From Streptomyces pseudovenezuelae (lineage in GTDB: Bacteria > Actinomycetota > Actinomycetes > Streptomycetales > Streptomycetaceae), in contig NZ_JARXVH010000005.1 in NCBI RefSeq assembly GCF_029892565.1, positions 310,001 through 374,000 of the forward strand: 64,000 nt of DNA, given 5' to 3'. The first letter of the stretch is position 1, and the number at the start of each line of letters is the position of its first letter. Of this stretch, positions 27,942 through 40,319 are shown piece after piece. The notes under the pieces were generated by a model. That model saw nothing but the letters and a program-made list of their open reading frames with translations. It had not been told where the DNA came from and made no database searches. Position numbers and translations under genes: made by a program.

Positions 27942-29363
27942 TCACGTTCCCTCGACGAGCGGGGTGAGGACCTGGGCCTGGCGGGCCTGCGGGATGTGCG
28001 GTTGGCGCTGGTCGAGCCCGAAGGTGGTGAAGGCCGTGCGGGTCGGCAGCGAGTACGTCTCCTTCCCGGTCAGGGAGTTGAGGATGGTCGCGCTGCGCCA
28101 GGCGGCGAGGCCCAGGTCGGGGCTGCCGACGCCGTGGGTGTGGCGTTCGGCGTTCTGGACGTACACCGAGCCGGTGACGGCGGGATCGGTCACCAGCCTG
28201 AACTCCTCGTCGACGCGCGGGCGTTCGCGGCTGTCGCGGCGCAGATAGGGGTCGATGCCGGCGAGGATGCGGTCGAGGGGGCGTTCGCGGTAGCCGGTGG
28301 CGAGGACGACGGCGTCGGTGGTCAGGCGGGAGCGGGTGTTCTGCTGGACGTGTTCCAGATGGAGTTCGACCTTGGTGGCGCCGATCCGGCCGGCGGTGCG
28401 GACGCGGACGCCCGGGGTGAGGACGGCGTCGGGCCAACCTCCGTGCAGGGTACGGCGGTAGAGCTCTTCGTGGATGGCGGCGATGGTGTCGGCGTCGATG
28501 CCCTTGTGGAGCTGCCACTGGGTGGTGCCGAGCCGCTCGCGGACGCCTTCGGGCAGGGCGTGGAAGTAGCGGGTGTAGTCGGGGGTGAAGTGTTCCAGGC
28601 CGAGCCTGGAGTACTCCATGGGCGCGAAGGCCTCGGTGCGGCCGACCCAGTGCAGTCCCTCGCGGCCGGTCGGGCGGGCGCGCAGCAGGTCGAGGAAGAC
28701 CTCGGCGCCGGACTGTCCCGAGCCGACGACGGTGATGTGTTCGGCCGCCAACAGCGTCTCGCGGTGGGCGAGATAGTCGGCGGAGTGCACGACCGGCACG
28801 GTGGGTGCCTCGACGAGCGGTTTCAGCGGTTCGGGGACGTAGGGCTCGGTGCCCACGCCGAGCACGATGTTCTTCGTGTACGTCCGCCCGAGCGCCTCGG
28901 CCTCGCCGTCGGCGTCGAGCTGGGTGAAGTCGACCTCGAAGACGTCGCGTTCGGGGTTCCAGCGGACGGCGTCGACCTGGTGGCCGAAGTGGAGTCCGGG
29001 CAGGCTCTCGGCGACCCAGCGGCAGTAGGCGTCGTACTCGGCGCGCTGGATGTGGAAGCGCTCGGAGAAGTAGAACGGGAAGAGCCGGTCGCGGCCCTTG
29101 AGGTGGTTGAGGAACGACCAGGGGCTGGCGGGGTCGGCGAGGCTCACCAGGTCGGCGAGGAACGGGACTTGGATGCGGGCGCCGTCGATGAGCAGCCCGG
29201 AGTGCCAGCCGAAGGCGGGCCGCTGCTCGTAGAAGGCGATGTCGAGTTCCGCAAGCGGGTGGGCGAGGGCGGCGAGCGAGAGGTTGAAGGGGCCGATGCC
29301 GATGCCGACCAGGTCACGGGGCGCCTCGGGTTCGGGATGCGGGGGGTTGGGGGTGGTGCTCAT
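27942..29363 (-). CDS. SidA/IucD/PvdA-type lysine/ornithine/diamine N-monooxygenase
   Basis: 473-residue FAD- and NADPH-dependent N-hydroxylating monooxygenase. It has an FAD-binding segment GIGIGPFNLSLAAL, the substrate-side FHIQRAEYDAYCRW, an NADPH-binding VVGSGQSGAEVFLDLL, and the C-terminal ATGYRERPLD typical of the family. It oxidises a primary amine of lysine, ornithine or a diamine to the hydroxylamine, the first step towards hydroxamate siderophores. AAGGAAA lies 7 nt before the ATG. It follows the PLP decarboxylase gene by 102 bp on the same strand. The acyltransferase and siderophore synthetase genes that complete such a pathway are not adjacent. Confidence 0.88.
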   Translation of the reverse strand: MSTTPNPPHPEPEAPRDLVGIGIGPFNLSLAALAHPLAELDIAFYEQRPAFGWHSGLLIDGARIQVPFLADLVSLADPASPWSFLNHLKGRDRLFPFYFSERFHIQRAEYDAYCRWVAESLPGLHFGHQVDAVRWNPERDVFEVDFTQLDADGEAEALGRTYTKNIVLGVGTEPYVPEPLKPLVEAPTVPVVHSADYLAHRETLLAAEHITVVGSGQSGAEVFLDLLRARPTGREGLHWVGRTEAFAPMEYSRLGLEHFTPDYTRYFHALPEGVRERLGTTQWQLHKGIDADTIAAIHEELYRRTLHGGWPDAVLTPGVRVRTAGRIGATKVELHLEHVQQNTRSRLTTDAVVLATGYRERPLDRILAGIDPYLRRDSRERPRVDEEFRLVTDPAVTGSVYVQNAERHTHGVGSPDLGLAAWRSATILNSLTGKETYSLPTRTAFTTFGLDQRQPHIPQARQAQVLTPLVEGT

Positions 29364-29465
29364 GGGGGGATTTCCTTCCGCGGGTGCTTCGGCGGTTTCG
29401 TCGACGGAGGTGCGTCGGCAGGCTGTTCGGGAGTTCGGCGCGGGGCGCCGAGAGGGCTCGCCGGG

Positions 29466-30905
29466 CTACTCGGCAAGGCTTTCGGCGGGATTGTCGGCCG
29501 GCCCTGCGGGGATTTCGTCGACGAGTTCCTTGGCGACCGACTCGACGACCGGTGCGACGACCGTGGCCACAGCGTCGAGGAGAGCGGCCAGGTCGGCGGG
29601 CCGGGTGGCGGGGTTGAGGAAGGTCGCCTTGAGCCAGAGGCGGTCGTCCATGCGGGCGCGGCCGAGAACCGCGCGGCCGTCGGTGAGGAGTCTTCGGCGT
29701 ACGGCGGCCACGGCGTCGTCGGTGGCGTGGGCGGGCCGGAACAGGACCGTGCTGATGGTGGGCCGGTCGTGGAGCTCGAAGCCGGGGTGGTCGCGGACGA
29801 GGGCGGCGAACTCGCGGGCGCGGTCGCAGACCCGGTCGACGAGGGCGCCGAGGCCACTGCGGCCGAGGGTCTTGAGGGTGACGGCGATCTTGAGGATGTC
29901 GGGGCGGCGGGTGGTGCGCAGGGAGCGGCCGACGAGGTCGGGGAGGCCGGCGTCGATGTCGTCGTCGGCGTTGAGGTAGTCGGCGCGCTGGTTCAGGGCG
30001 GCGAGGTCGCGCGGGTGGCGTACCGCGAGGAGCCCGGCGGCGACCGGCTGCCAGCCGAGTTTGTGCAGGTCGAGGGTGATGGTGTGGGCGCGCTCCAGAC
30101 CGGCGAGCTTGTCGCGGTGGCGGTCGCTGAAGAGCAGGCCGCCACCGTAGGCGGCGTCGATGTGGAGGCGGGCGCGGTGGGCCGAGCAGAGGCCGGAGAT
30201 CTCGGGCAGCGGGTCGATGAGCCCGGCGTCGGTGGTGCCGGCGGTGGCGGCGACGAGGCAGGGGCCGGGCAGGGCGGTGAGGGCCGCGTCGAGGGCGGCG
30301 GGGTCGAGGGTGCCGGCGGGGGCGGGCACGATCACCGGTTCGGCCAGGCCGAGCAGCCAGGCGGCGCGGGCCAGCGAGTGGTGGGCGTTGGCGCCGCACA
30401 CGAGGCGGACGTCGGCGCCCTGGGTCTCGCGGGCGAGCAGCAGGGCGAGTTGGTTGGACTCGGTGCCGCCGGTGGTGACCAGGGCGTCGGAGGCGCCGGC
30501 CTCCAGGGCCAGCTCCCGCGCGACCTGGGCCTCCAGCTCGGCGGCGGCCGGCGCCTGGTCCCAGGAGTCGAGGGACGGGTTGAGGATGCTCGCGGCCAGG
30601 TCCGCGGCGGTGGCGACGGCGAGCGGCGGGCAGTGCAGATGCCCCGCGCACAACGGGTCGGCCGGATCGGCGGCCCCCTCGGCGAGCGCCCGCACGAGAG
30701 CGTGCAGGGCGTCCGGATCCCCCTCGTCCGGCAGTACGTCCCCCACGACGTCCCGCACCCGCGCGGCGACCGCGTCCGGGCCGCCCGAGGGCAGCGGCCC
30801 GCCCCGCGCGCGCGTGCCGTCCCGCAGCGCGTCGAGCACGGTGTCCAGTAGGGGCCGCAGGGCGTAGGGGCCTTCGGGGCCTGAGGCGAGGGGCGGCGTG
30901 CTCAT
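29466..30905 (-). CDS. PLP-dependent group II decarboxylase (DDC family)
   Basis: 479 residues of the aromatic-L-amino-acid / diaminobutyrate decarboxylase family. Visible marks are HLHCPP and NPSLDSWDQAPAAAELE near the N-terminal domain, TTGGTESNQLALLLARE binding the cofactor phosphate, CGANAHHSLARAAW (His stacking on PLP), HIDAAYGGG with the pyridine-N Asp, and LDLHKLGWQP with the Schiff-base Lys. Pairing with an N-hydroxylase suggests lysine, ornithine or diaminobutyrate as substrate, giving a diamine. It is clearly divergent from DesA of the desferrioxamine pathway. GGAGG lies 7 nt before the ATG. First gene of a probable three-gene unit; no iron box of the usual sequence is visible upstream. 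Confidence 0.87.
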   Translation of the reverse strand: MSTPPLASGPEGPYALRPLLDTVLDALRDGTRARGGPLPSGGPDAVAARVRDVVGDVLPDEGDPDALHALVRALAEGAADPADPLCAGHLHCPPLAVATAADLAASILNPSLDSWDQAPAAAELEAQVARELALEAGASDALVTTGGTESNQLALLLARETQGADVRLVCGANAHHSLARAAWLLGLAEPVIVPAPAGTLDPAALDAALTALPGPCLVAATAGTTDAGLIDPLPEISGLCSAHRARLHIDAAYGGGLLFSDRHRDKLAGLERAHTITLDLHKLGWQPVAAGLLAVRHPRDLAALNQRADYLNADDDIDAGLPDLVGRSLRTTRRPDILKIAVTLKTLGRSGLGALVDRVCDRAREFAALVRDHPGFELHDRPTISTVLFRPAHATDDAVAAVRRRLLTDGRAVLGRARMDDRLWLKATFLNPATRPADLAALLDAVATVVAPVVESVAKELVDEIPAGPADNPAESLAE

Positions 30906-31027
30906 GAGGTGACCTCCGGGGCGCCGGGCAGAGGGAGTTCCAGCTTGTACGCGGATGCGGTGGCGCGCCCGAAAAGTTCAACGATTCAAACCCGAAAGAA
31001 GGTACTTCCGTACGGGGAAAACGTGTT

Positions 31028-31060
31028 GGGGTGGGCCGATTTCGTGCCCCGGCCCACCCC
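31028..31060 (-). terminator. Terminator after aminopeptidase N gene
   Basis: GGGGTGGGCC (31028-31037) pairs perfectly with GGCCCACCCC (31051-31060) across a 13-nt loop. It lies 25 bp past the pepN stop on the minus strand and about 120 bp upstream of the decarboxylase start. Confidence 0.7.
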
Positions 31061-31084
31061 ACAGTCCCGCGTGCGTCCTGTCGG

Positions 31085-33571
31085 TCAGACCTCCCGCACC
31101 CGCAACGCCCGAGCCAGGTCGTCCAGTTCGTCGACCAGTCGGCGGCGCAGGGCCGGGGTCAGGTCCGCGTCGCGCAGGCACCCCTCCCCCAACTGGACGT
31201 TCTCCGCGTCGACGGCGTACGCGGGGAAGGCCCAGCGGCCGACGGCGACGGCGATCGCGGGGCCGCGGCGGGCGGCCACGGCGACGGCGTCCTCGTAGTA
31301 GCGCGGGACGTACTCCCGTACGAGGTCCGCCTGTTCGGGCTGCCAGAAGCCCTGGGCGGTGGCCGTGAAGAGGTAGTTGGAGAGGTCGTCGGAGGCGAAC
31401 ATCGCGTCCCAGGCGCGGCGCTTGCCCTCGGGGTCGGGCAGGGCGGCGCGGCAGCGGGCGGCGCCCTCCTGGCCGGTGGCGGAGGGGTCGCGGTCGAGCT
31501 CGGCGGCGATGGCGGCCTCGTCGGTGGCGCCGAGGACGGCGAGCCGGCCCAGGACCCGCCAGCGCAGCTCGGGGTCGAGCTCCGGGCCGCCGGGCACGGT
31601 GCCCTCGGCGAACCATGCGGCGATGGTCTCGGGCTGGGCCGCGACGTCGATGAAGTGCCGGACCGCGACCAGCCGCAGGCCGGCGTTGTCGCCGTCCTCG
31701 GTGCGGCGGATCAGGTCGCGGCACAGGTCGGTGAGGGTGGCGAGGGCGACCGGGCGGGCCTCGGCGGTGATGTAGCGGTCGGTGACCTGGGCGGACGCGA
31801 AGGCGAGGACGCCCTGGACGAGGGCGAGGTCGGTCTCGTGCGGGAGGTGGGCGCGGGCCGCGTCCAGGTAGGCGGTGGCGGGGAGTTCGCCGTCGCGGAC
31901 CGCGTCCCGCAGGACGTTCCACACGACCGCGCGGGTGAGCGGGTCGGGCAGTCCGGAGAGGCTGGTGCGGACGGTCTGGAAGGACTCGGCGTCGAAGCGG
32001 ACCTTGGCGTAGGTGAGGTCGCTGTCGTTGAGCAGGAGCAGCGCGGGCCGCTTGCCGAGGGGCTGCGGGGCGCTCTGCGGGATGTCGAGGTCGAGGCGCT
32101 CGCGCAGGACGAGCCGGCGGCCCTCGTCGGCGGGGTCCTGGTCGTAGAGGCCGACGCTGATGCGGTGCGGGCGGCTGCCGGCGCGCTCGACGGTGAGGGC
32201 GCAGGTACCGTCGTCGCCGGGGGCCACGGCCGGGGTGAGGGTGTCGACGCCGGTGGTGCGCAGCCAGGCGTCGGCCCAGGCGTGCACGTCGCGCTCGGTG
32301 GCGGAGGCGAGGGAGTCGATGAAGTCGGCGAGGGTGGCGTTGGCGAACCGGTGGCGGGCGAAGTGGGTGTTGATGCCGGCCAGGAAGTCCTTCTCGCCGA
32401 GCCAGGCGACGAGTTGGCGCAGCGCGGAGGCGCCCTTGGCGTAGGAGATGCCGTCGAAGTTGAGGAGGGCGGAGGCCGTGTCGTCGACGGCCTCGGGGGC
32501 GACGGGGTGGGTGGACGGGCGCTGGTCGGCGTCGTAGCCCCAGGACTTGCGGGCGACACCGAAGTCGGTCCAGGTGTCGGAGAAGCGGGTCGCCTCGGTG
32601 AGGGTCTGGTAGCCCATGTACTCGGCGAAGGACTCGTTCAGCCAGATGTCGTCCCACCAGCGCAGCGTGACGAGGTCGCCGAACCACATGTGGGCCATCT
32701 CGTGCGCGATGACCATGGCGCGGGTCTGCCGCTCGGTGTCGGTGACGGCGGAGCGGTAGACGAACTCGTCGCGGAAGGTGACCAGGCCGGGGTTCTCCAT
32801 GGCGCCGGCGTTGAACTCGGGGACGAACGCCTGGTCGTAGGAGTCGAAGGGGTAGGGCTCCTCGAACTTCTCGTGGTAGCGGTCGTAGCACTGCCGGGTG
32901 ATCTCGAAGAGTTCGTCGGCGTCCGCGTCGAGGTACGGCGCGAGCGAGCGGCGGCAGTGGATGCCGAAGGGCAGGCCGCGGTGTTCGGTGCGCACGGAGT
33001 GCCAGGGGCCGGCGGCGACGGCGACGAGGTAGGTGGAGATCAGCGGGGTGGGGGCGGCCTGCCAGCGGCCCTCGCCGAGGTCCTCGGTGATGCCGTTGGC
33101 CAGCACGCTCCAGCCCTCGGGGGCCTTGACGGTGAGGTCGAAGACGGCCTTGAGGTCGGGCTGGTCGAAGGCGGCGAAGACGCGCTGGACGTCCTCCATG
33201 AACAGCTGGGTGTAGAGGTAGGTCTCGCCGTCGGTGGGGTCCGTGAAGCGGTGCATGCCCTCGCCGGTGCGCGAGTAGGCCATGACGGCGTCGATGCGCA
33301 GCTCGTGCTCGCCCTCGGTGAGGTCCCTCAGCGGCAGCCGGTTCTCGTCGAGCGTGCCCGGGTCGAGGGGCTGTCCGTCGAGGACGGCGGCGCGCAGTTC
33401 GGCCGGCTTGAGCTCGACGAAGGTGTCCGCGTCCGCGCGGGCCGTGAACCGGATGACGGTCCGGGAGTCGAAGTGCTCGTCCCCGACCGTCAGATCGAGG
33501 TCGATCGTGTAGCGGTGGACGTCGAGGACACGGGCACGGGTCTGCGCTTCGTCGCGCGTGAGTACGGACAT
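31085..33571 (-). CDS. pepN: Aminopeptidase N (M1 family)
   Basis: 828 residues. The exopeptidase signature GAMEN (in NAGAMENPGLVTF) and the zinc site HEMAHMWFGDLVT with the downstream Glu (NESFAEYMGYQ) define an M1 gluzincin. An ERAP1-like C-terminal helical domain fills the second half. No signal peptide is present, so it acts in the cytosol, trimming N-terminal residues from peptides. The ATG giving MSVLTRDEAQ is chosen because related Streptomyces proteins begin there; a Met three residues upstream is equally possible, and neither has a strong Shine-Dalgarno sequence. Confidence 0.94.
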   Translation of the reverse strand: MSVLTRDEAQTRARVLDVHRYTIDLDLTVGDEHFDSRTVIRFTARADADTFVELKPAELRAAVLDGQPLDPGTLDENRLPLRDLTEGEHELRIDAVMAYSRTGEGMHRFTDPTDGETYLYTQLFMEDVQRVFAAFDQPDLKAVFDLTVKAPEGWSVLANGITEDLGEGRWQAAPTPLISTYLVAVAAGPWHSVRTEHRGLPFGIHCRRSLAPYLDADADELFEITRQCYDRYHEKFEEPYPFDSYDQAFVPEFNAGAMENPGLVTFRDEFVYRSAVTDTERQTRAMVIAHEMAHMWFGDLVTLRWWDDIWLNESFAEYMGYQTLTEATRFSDTWTDFGVARKSWGYDADQRPSTHPVAPEAVDDTASALLNFDGISYAKGASALRQLVAWLGEKDFLAGINTHFARHRFANATLADFIDSLASATERDVHAWADAWLRTTGVDTLTPAVAPGDDGTCALTVERAGSRPHRISVGLYDQDPADEGRRLVLRERLDLDIPQSAPQPLGKRPALLLLNDSDLTYAKVRFDAESFQTVRTSLSGLPDPLTRAVVWNVLRDAVRDGELPATAYLDAARAHLPHETDLALVQGVLAFASAQVTDRYITAEARPVALATLTDLCRDLIRRTEDGDNAGLRLVAVRHFIDVAAQPETIAAWFAEGTVPGGPELDPELRWRVLGRLAVLGATDEAAIAAELDRDPSATGQEGAARCRAALPDPEGKRRAWDAMFASDDLSNYLFTATAQGFWQPEQADLVREYVPRYYEDAVAVAARRGPAIAVAVGRWAFPAYAVDAENVQLGEGCLRDADLTPALRRRLVDELDDLARALRVREV

Positions 33572-33656
33572 GCACGACATGCTGCCTGATGGCACCGACA
33601 AGGCACAGAGGCGGACCGGTACGCGTCCTACATCCGGTACGTCGATCGGCGCCCCG

Positions 33657-34208
33657 CTATGTCCGGTCCTGTGCCGTCGCCGGCTGCTCGACGTCGCGCT
33701 GCGGCGGGACACGGGGATCGGGGTGGGGGCGGGCGGGGCGGGCGGGGCGGGCGCCGACGGCGACGGGGTCGTGGTCCTTGACCAGGGCGCGCAGTTCGCG
33801 GACCTCGTGCTCCAGGGCGAGGTGGCGCTGGTGGGCGTCGTACAGGTAGCGGACCTTGGTGCGCAGCGACCAGGGGTCGACGGGTTTCATGACGAGGTCG
33901 GCGACGCCCAGGGCGAAGGCGGCGGCGGTCAGTTCGTGGTCCGCGCCGAAGCCGGTGAGCAGGATGACCGGGATGTGCTGGGTCTGTTCCAGGCGGCGCA
34001 GGTAGCGCACCACGTCCAGGCCGCTGACGCCGGGCATGCGGACGTCGAGCAGCAGGAGGCCGACCTGTCCGCGCAGGACCTGCTTGAGCGCCTCGTCACC
34101 GCTGGTGGCGCGGCCGAGCCGGTAGCCCAGCGGCGCCAGGGCACTCTCCAGCGCGTACAGCGTGTCCTCGTGGTCGTCGACGATGAGGATCTTGGCGTCC
34201 GACGGCAT
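33657..34208 (-). CDS. Single-domain response regulator (REC only)
   Basis: 183 residues. A CheY-type receiver (about 5-125) has the acidic residues in LIVDDHEDT, the phosphoacceptor in LLLLDVRMPGVSGLD, Thr in ILLTGFGADHE and Lys in VMKPVDPWS. It is followed by a short coiled coil (HLALEHEVRELRALVKDH) and a Pro/Arg-rich tail with no output domain. It could relay phosphate or act by protein contact. No histidine kinase gene is adjacent. It lies 85 bp upstream of pepN on the same strand; I would not infer a shared function. Confidence 0.87.
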   Translation of the reverse strand: MPSDAKILIVDDHEDTLYALESALAPLGYRLGRATSGDEALKQVLRGQVGLLLLDVRMPGVSGLDVVRYLRRLEQTQHIPVILLTGFGADHELTAAAFALGVADLVMKPVDPWSLRTKVRYLYDAHQRHLALEHEVRELRALVKDHDPVAVGARPARPARPHPDPRVPPQRDVEQPATAQDRT

Positions 34209-34357
34209 GGCCCGGTGTCCCTCCCGCGTGGTCCACCAGTCTAGGTCCGGGTCGCTGACGGGGTGTGGCCGTCGGCTGACAAGGAGTGCACAGAAGCATG
34301 CACCGCCCGGGCCCGTCTGTCACGCCCTCCGCGCCGTCCTCCGGGCATCCCCCGAGG

Positions 34358-34708
34358 TCAATTCCCCGCGGGCGTCGAACCGTTCACGACGTCCTCGGCG
34401 ATGCGCTCGTGGTGGCGGATCACCTCGCCGATGATGAAATTCAGGAACTTCTCAGCGAAGGCCGGGTCCAGCTTGGCGCTTTCGGCGAGGGTGCGAAGGC
34501 GCTCGATCTGGCGGGCCTCGCGGGCCGGGTCGGCGGGCGGCAGTTGGTGCGCCGCCTTCAGAAGGCCGACCTGCTGGGTGCACTTGAAGCGCTCGGCGAG
34601 CATGTGGACGACGGCCGCGTCGATGTTGTCGATGCTGTCGCGCAGCCGCGCGAGTTCCTCGCGGACGGCGGGATCGACGTCACCGGTACCGGTGTTGCTG
34701 GTGGTCAT
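34358..34708 (-). CDS. Chorismate mutase, AroQ type
   Basis: 116 residues, one all-helical AroQ domain. The expected catalytic Arg residues are in LARLRDSIDNID and AERFKCTQQVG, Lys in GLLKAAHQLPP, and the second helix region has REARQIERLRTLA and IIGEVIRHHE. It converts chorismate to prephenate for phenylalanine and tyrosine synthesis. No signal peptide is present, unlike the secreted actinobacterial forms. The ATG at 34706-34708 is chosen from conservation; the Shine-Dalgarno sequence is weak. Confidence 0.9.
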   Translation of the reverse strand: MTTSNTGTGDVDPAVREELARLRDSIDNIDAAVVHMLAERFKCTQQVGLLKAAHQLPPADPAREARQIERLRTLAESAKLDPAFAEKFLNFIIGEVIRHHERIAEDVVNGSTPAGN

Positions 34709-34734
34709 GGGCGTCCACCCTACGTGACCTGGGC

Positions 34735-35619
34735 TCACCGGTTCCGCCCGATCACCGGTGGATCGGCGGGGTCGGGCACCTGGTTGCTCCAGCCGCCGGG
34801 GACGGTCCGGAACTGCTGGGCGCGGAAGCGGACGGGGGCCATGCCGACGCGGCGGGTGAACAGGCGGGAGAAGTAGGCGGGATCGTCGTAGCCGACGCGG
34901 CGGGCGACGGCGGCGACGGGCAGTTCGGTGGTGGCGAGCAGTTCCTTGGCGCGGCCGAGGCGGATGCCCAGGAGGTAGTCCTTGGGGCTGCAGCCGGCGC
35001 CCCGGCGGACGGCGGTGCGCAGTTCGGCCGGGGTCATGCCGTGCTTGGCCGCGTGGTCGGCGACCGACAGCGGCAGACACGCGTCGCGTGCGAGGGCTTT
35101 GAGGACGGCCTCGCCGTCGGGGGCGAGGTCGGCGCGGGCGCGGCGCAGGGCGACGAGGAGTTCGTGGACGGCGGCGCCGGTCTCCACCTCCAGGAGCGGG
35201 TTGTCGCGGCGGGCGGCGCGGGCCATGCGGCCGATGACGGCACGCGCGCCCGTGGCGTCCGAGAGGGGCACGACGGGCCGGTCCGGTTCGATGTAGCCGA
35301 GTTCGGTGTACGTGGCGGTCGCGGGCCCGGTGAAGTCGACGAACCCCTCGTCCCAGCCGCCCTCGGCGTCCGGCGCGTAGTGGTGCGGGACGCCCGGGGT
35401 GAGCCAGAGCAGGGCGGGCGCGGTGACGGTCGTGCGGCGGCCGTCGGGGCTCAGGTACCAGCCGGCGCCCGCGTTGACCACGACGGCGACGTGGTGGTCG
35501 AGGGTGCGGGGGCCGACGGTGGGCAGGGCGCCGTACTGCAGGCCGACGCCGAGGCAGACCAGGCCGAGCCGGTGGTGGGCCGGTCCGGGCGTGAAGAACC
35601 GCATCCAGGTGTGGTACAT
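34735..35619 (-). CDS. AraC-family transcriptional regulator
   Basis: 294 residues. An N-terminal cupin-like ligand domain (about 10-170; HHVAVVVNAGAGWYLSPDG, WLTPGVPHHYAPD) precedes two helix-turn-helix motifs (SVADHAAKHGMTPAELRTAV; PVAAVARRVGYDDPAYFSRLFTRRVG), the standard AraC/XylS arrangement. The preserved effector domain and divergent beta-galactosidase gene suggest sugar-responsive control of that gene. GGAGAGGA sits 6 nt before the ATG. The 114-bp divergent promoter contains a 34-bp palindrome, the best candidate for its operator. Confidence 0.9.
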   Translation of the reverse strand: MYHTWMRFFTPGPAHHRLGLVCLGVGLQYGALPTVGPRTLDHHVAVVVNAGAGWYLSPDGRRTTVTAPALLWLTPGVPHHYAPDAEGGWDEGFVDFTGPATATYTELGYIEPDRPVVPLSDATGARAVIGRMARAARRDNPLLEVETGAAVHELLVALRRARADLAPDGEAVLKALARDACLPLSVADHAAKHGMTPAELRTAVRRGAGCSPKDYLLGIRLGRAKELLATTELPVAAVARRVGYDDPAYFSRLFTRRVGMAPVRFRAQQFRTVPGGWSNQVPDPADPPVIGRNR

Positions 35620-35680
35620 CCGCGGTCCTCTCCCTGCCCTGCGTGCCGGTCGGCGGGCGCCGTGCCTGCCAGTCCAAGTA

Positions 35681-35714
35681 GCGGCGATCTTTGTCCATGG
35701 ACGGTGATCGCCGC
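35681..35714. promoter_or_regulatory. 34-bp palindrome in the araC-like / beta-galactosidase promoter
   Basis: Outer arms GCGGCGATC (35681-35689) and GATCGCCGC (35706-35714) and an inner palindrome GTCCATGGAC (35693-35702) share one centre at 35697.5, with 3-nt unpaired spacers (TTT, GGT). It lies 62 bp from the regulator ATG and 20 bp from the beta-galactosidase ATG. It is a likely operator shared by both promoters; the site is seen and the binding inferred. Confidence 0.7.
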
Positions 35715-35733
35715 CAGGGGTGAGGCTGGGCAC

Positions 35734-39382
<3,649 letters not shown>

Positions 39383-39412
39383 GCGGACAGAATGCGCCTC
39401 TCAGGGGGCCGT

Positions 39413-40318
39413 CTACGCCCCGTACACCGCCCCCGGCGTCTCCGCCTCCGCCAGCAGCTTCAGCGCCGTCTCCCCCGCCTCCGTCGGACTCCACCGCGCG
39501 CCCTTGTCCGCACTCGGCCCCGGCCGCCAGCCCTCCATGACCGTGATCTGCCCGCCCTCCGTCCCGAAGACCCGCCCTGTCACCCCGGCGCTGGCGGCCG
39601 AGCCGAGCCAGACGACGAGCGGGGAGACGTTCTCGGGGGCCATCGCGTCGAAACCGGCGCCGGGGGCGGCCATGGTCTCGGCGAACGTGCGTTCCGTCAT
39701 ACGCGTGCGGGCCGCGGGGGCGATGGCGTTGACCTGGACGCCGTAGCGGGCGAGTTCGGCCGCGGCGACCAAGGTCAGCCCGATGATGCCGGCCTTGGCG
39801 GCGCTGTAGTTCCCCTGCCCGACCGACCCCAACAGCCCTGCTCCGCTACTGGTGTTGACGACCCGCGCGGTCGGTGTGCGGCCCGCCTTGGCCTCGGCCC
39901 GCCAGTGCGCGGCGGCGTGCTTGAGCGGGAGGAAGTGGCCCTTGAGGTGGACGCGTACGACGTCGTCCCAGTCGTCCTCGTCGAGGTTGACCAGCATCCG
40001 GTCGCGCAGGAAGCCCGCGTTGTTGACGAGGGTGTCGAGTCGGCCGTACGCCTCCAACGCGGCGGTGACCAGGGAGGACGCCCCTTCCGTGGTGGCGATG
40101 TCACCACCGTGGGCGATCGCCTCGCCGCCGGCCGCACGGATCTCGTCAACCACCTGCGCGGCCGGGCTGTCCGGGCCCGGCGAACCGTCCAGCCCGACGC
40201 CCAGGTCGTTGACGACGACCCGCGCGCCCTCCGCCGCGAAGGCGAGCGCGTGGGCCCGGCCGAGCCCACGTCCGGCACCGGTGACGACGACGACCCGGCC
40301 GTGACAGATTCCGCTCAT
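39413..40318 (-). CDS. SDR oxidoreductase of the HIP (steroid C/D ring) cluster, Rv3548c-like
   Basis: 301-residue short-chain dehydrogenase/reductase. NAD(P) motif TGAGRGLGRAHALAFAAEGARVVVND, NNAG (LVNNAGF), catalytic Ser (VVNTSSGAGLLG) and YxxxK (YSAAKAG) are intact. The RAHALAFA opening and C-terminal tail resemble the SDR half of multifunctional beta-oxidation enzymes and mycobacterial Rv3548c. It probably oxidises a hydroxyacyl-CoA intermediate. It starts one base after the stop of the upstream SDR gene, so the pair is one unit leaving a divergent promoter with a KstR2-like site. Confidence 0.83.
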   Translation of the reverse strand: MSGICHGRVVVVTGAGRGLGRAHALAFAAEGARVVVNDLGVGLDGSPGPDSPAAQVVDEIRAAGGEAIAHGGDIATTEGASSLVTAALEAYGRLDTLVNNAGFLRDRMLVNLDEDDWDDVVRVHLKGHFLPLKHAAAHWRAEAKAGRTPTARVVNTSSGAGLLGSVGQGNYSAAKAGIIGLTLVAAAELARYGVQVNAIAPAARTRMTERTFAETMAAPGAGFDAMAPENVSPLVVWLGSAASAGVTGRVFGTEGGQITVMEGWRPGPSADKGARWSPTEAGETALKLLAEAETPGAVYGA

Positions 40319-40319
40319 C

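Noticed and set aside
26690-30905. Desferrioxamine (desABCD) cluster
   Set aside because: Only a decarboxylase and N-hydroxylase are present, the decarboxylase is divergent from DesA, and no desC- or desD-like gene or typical iron box adjoins.
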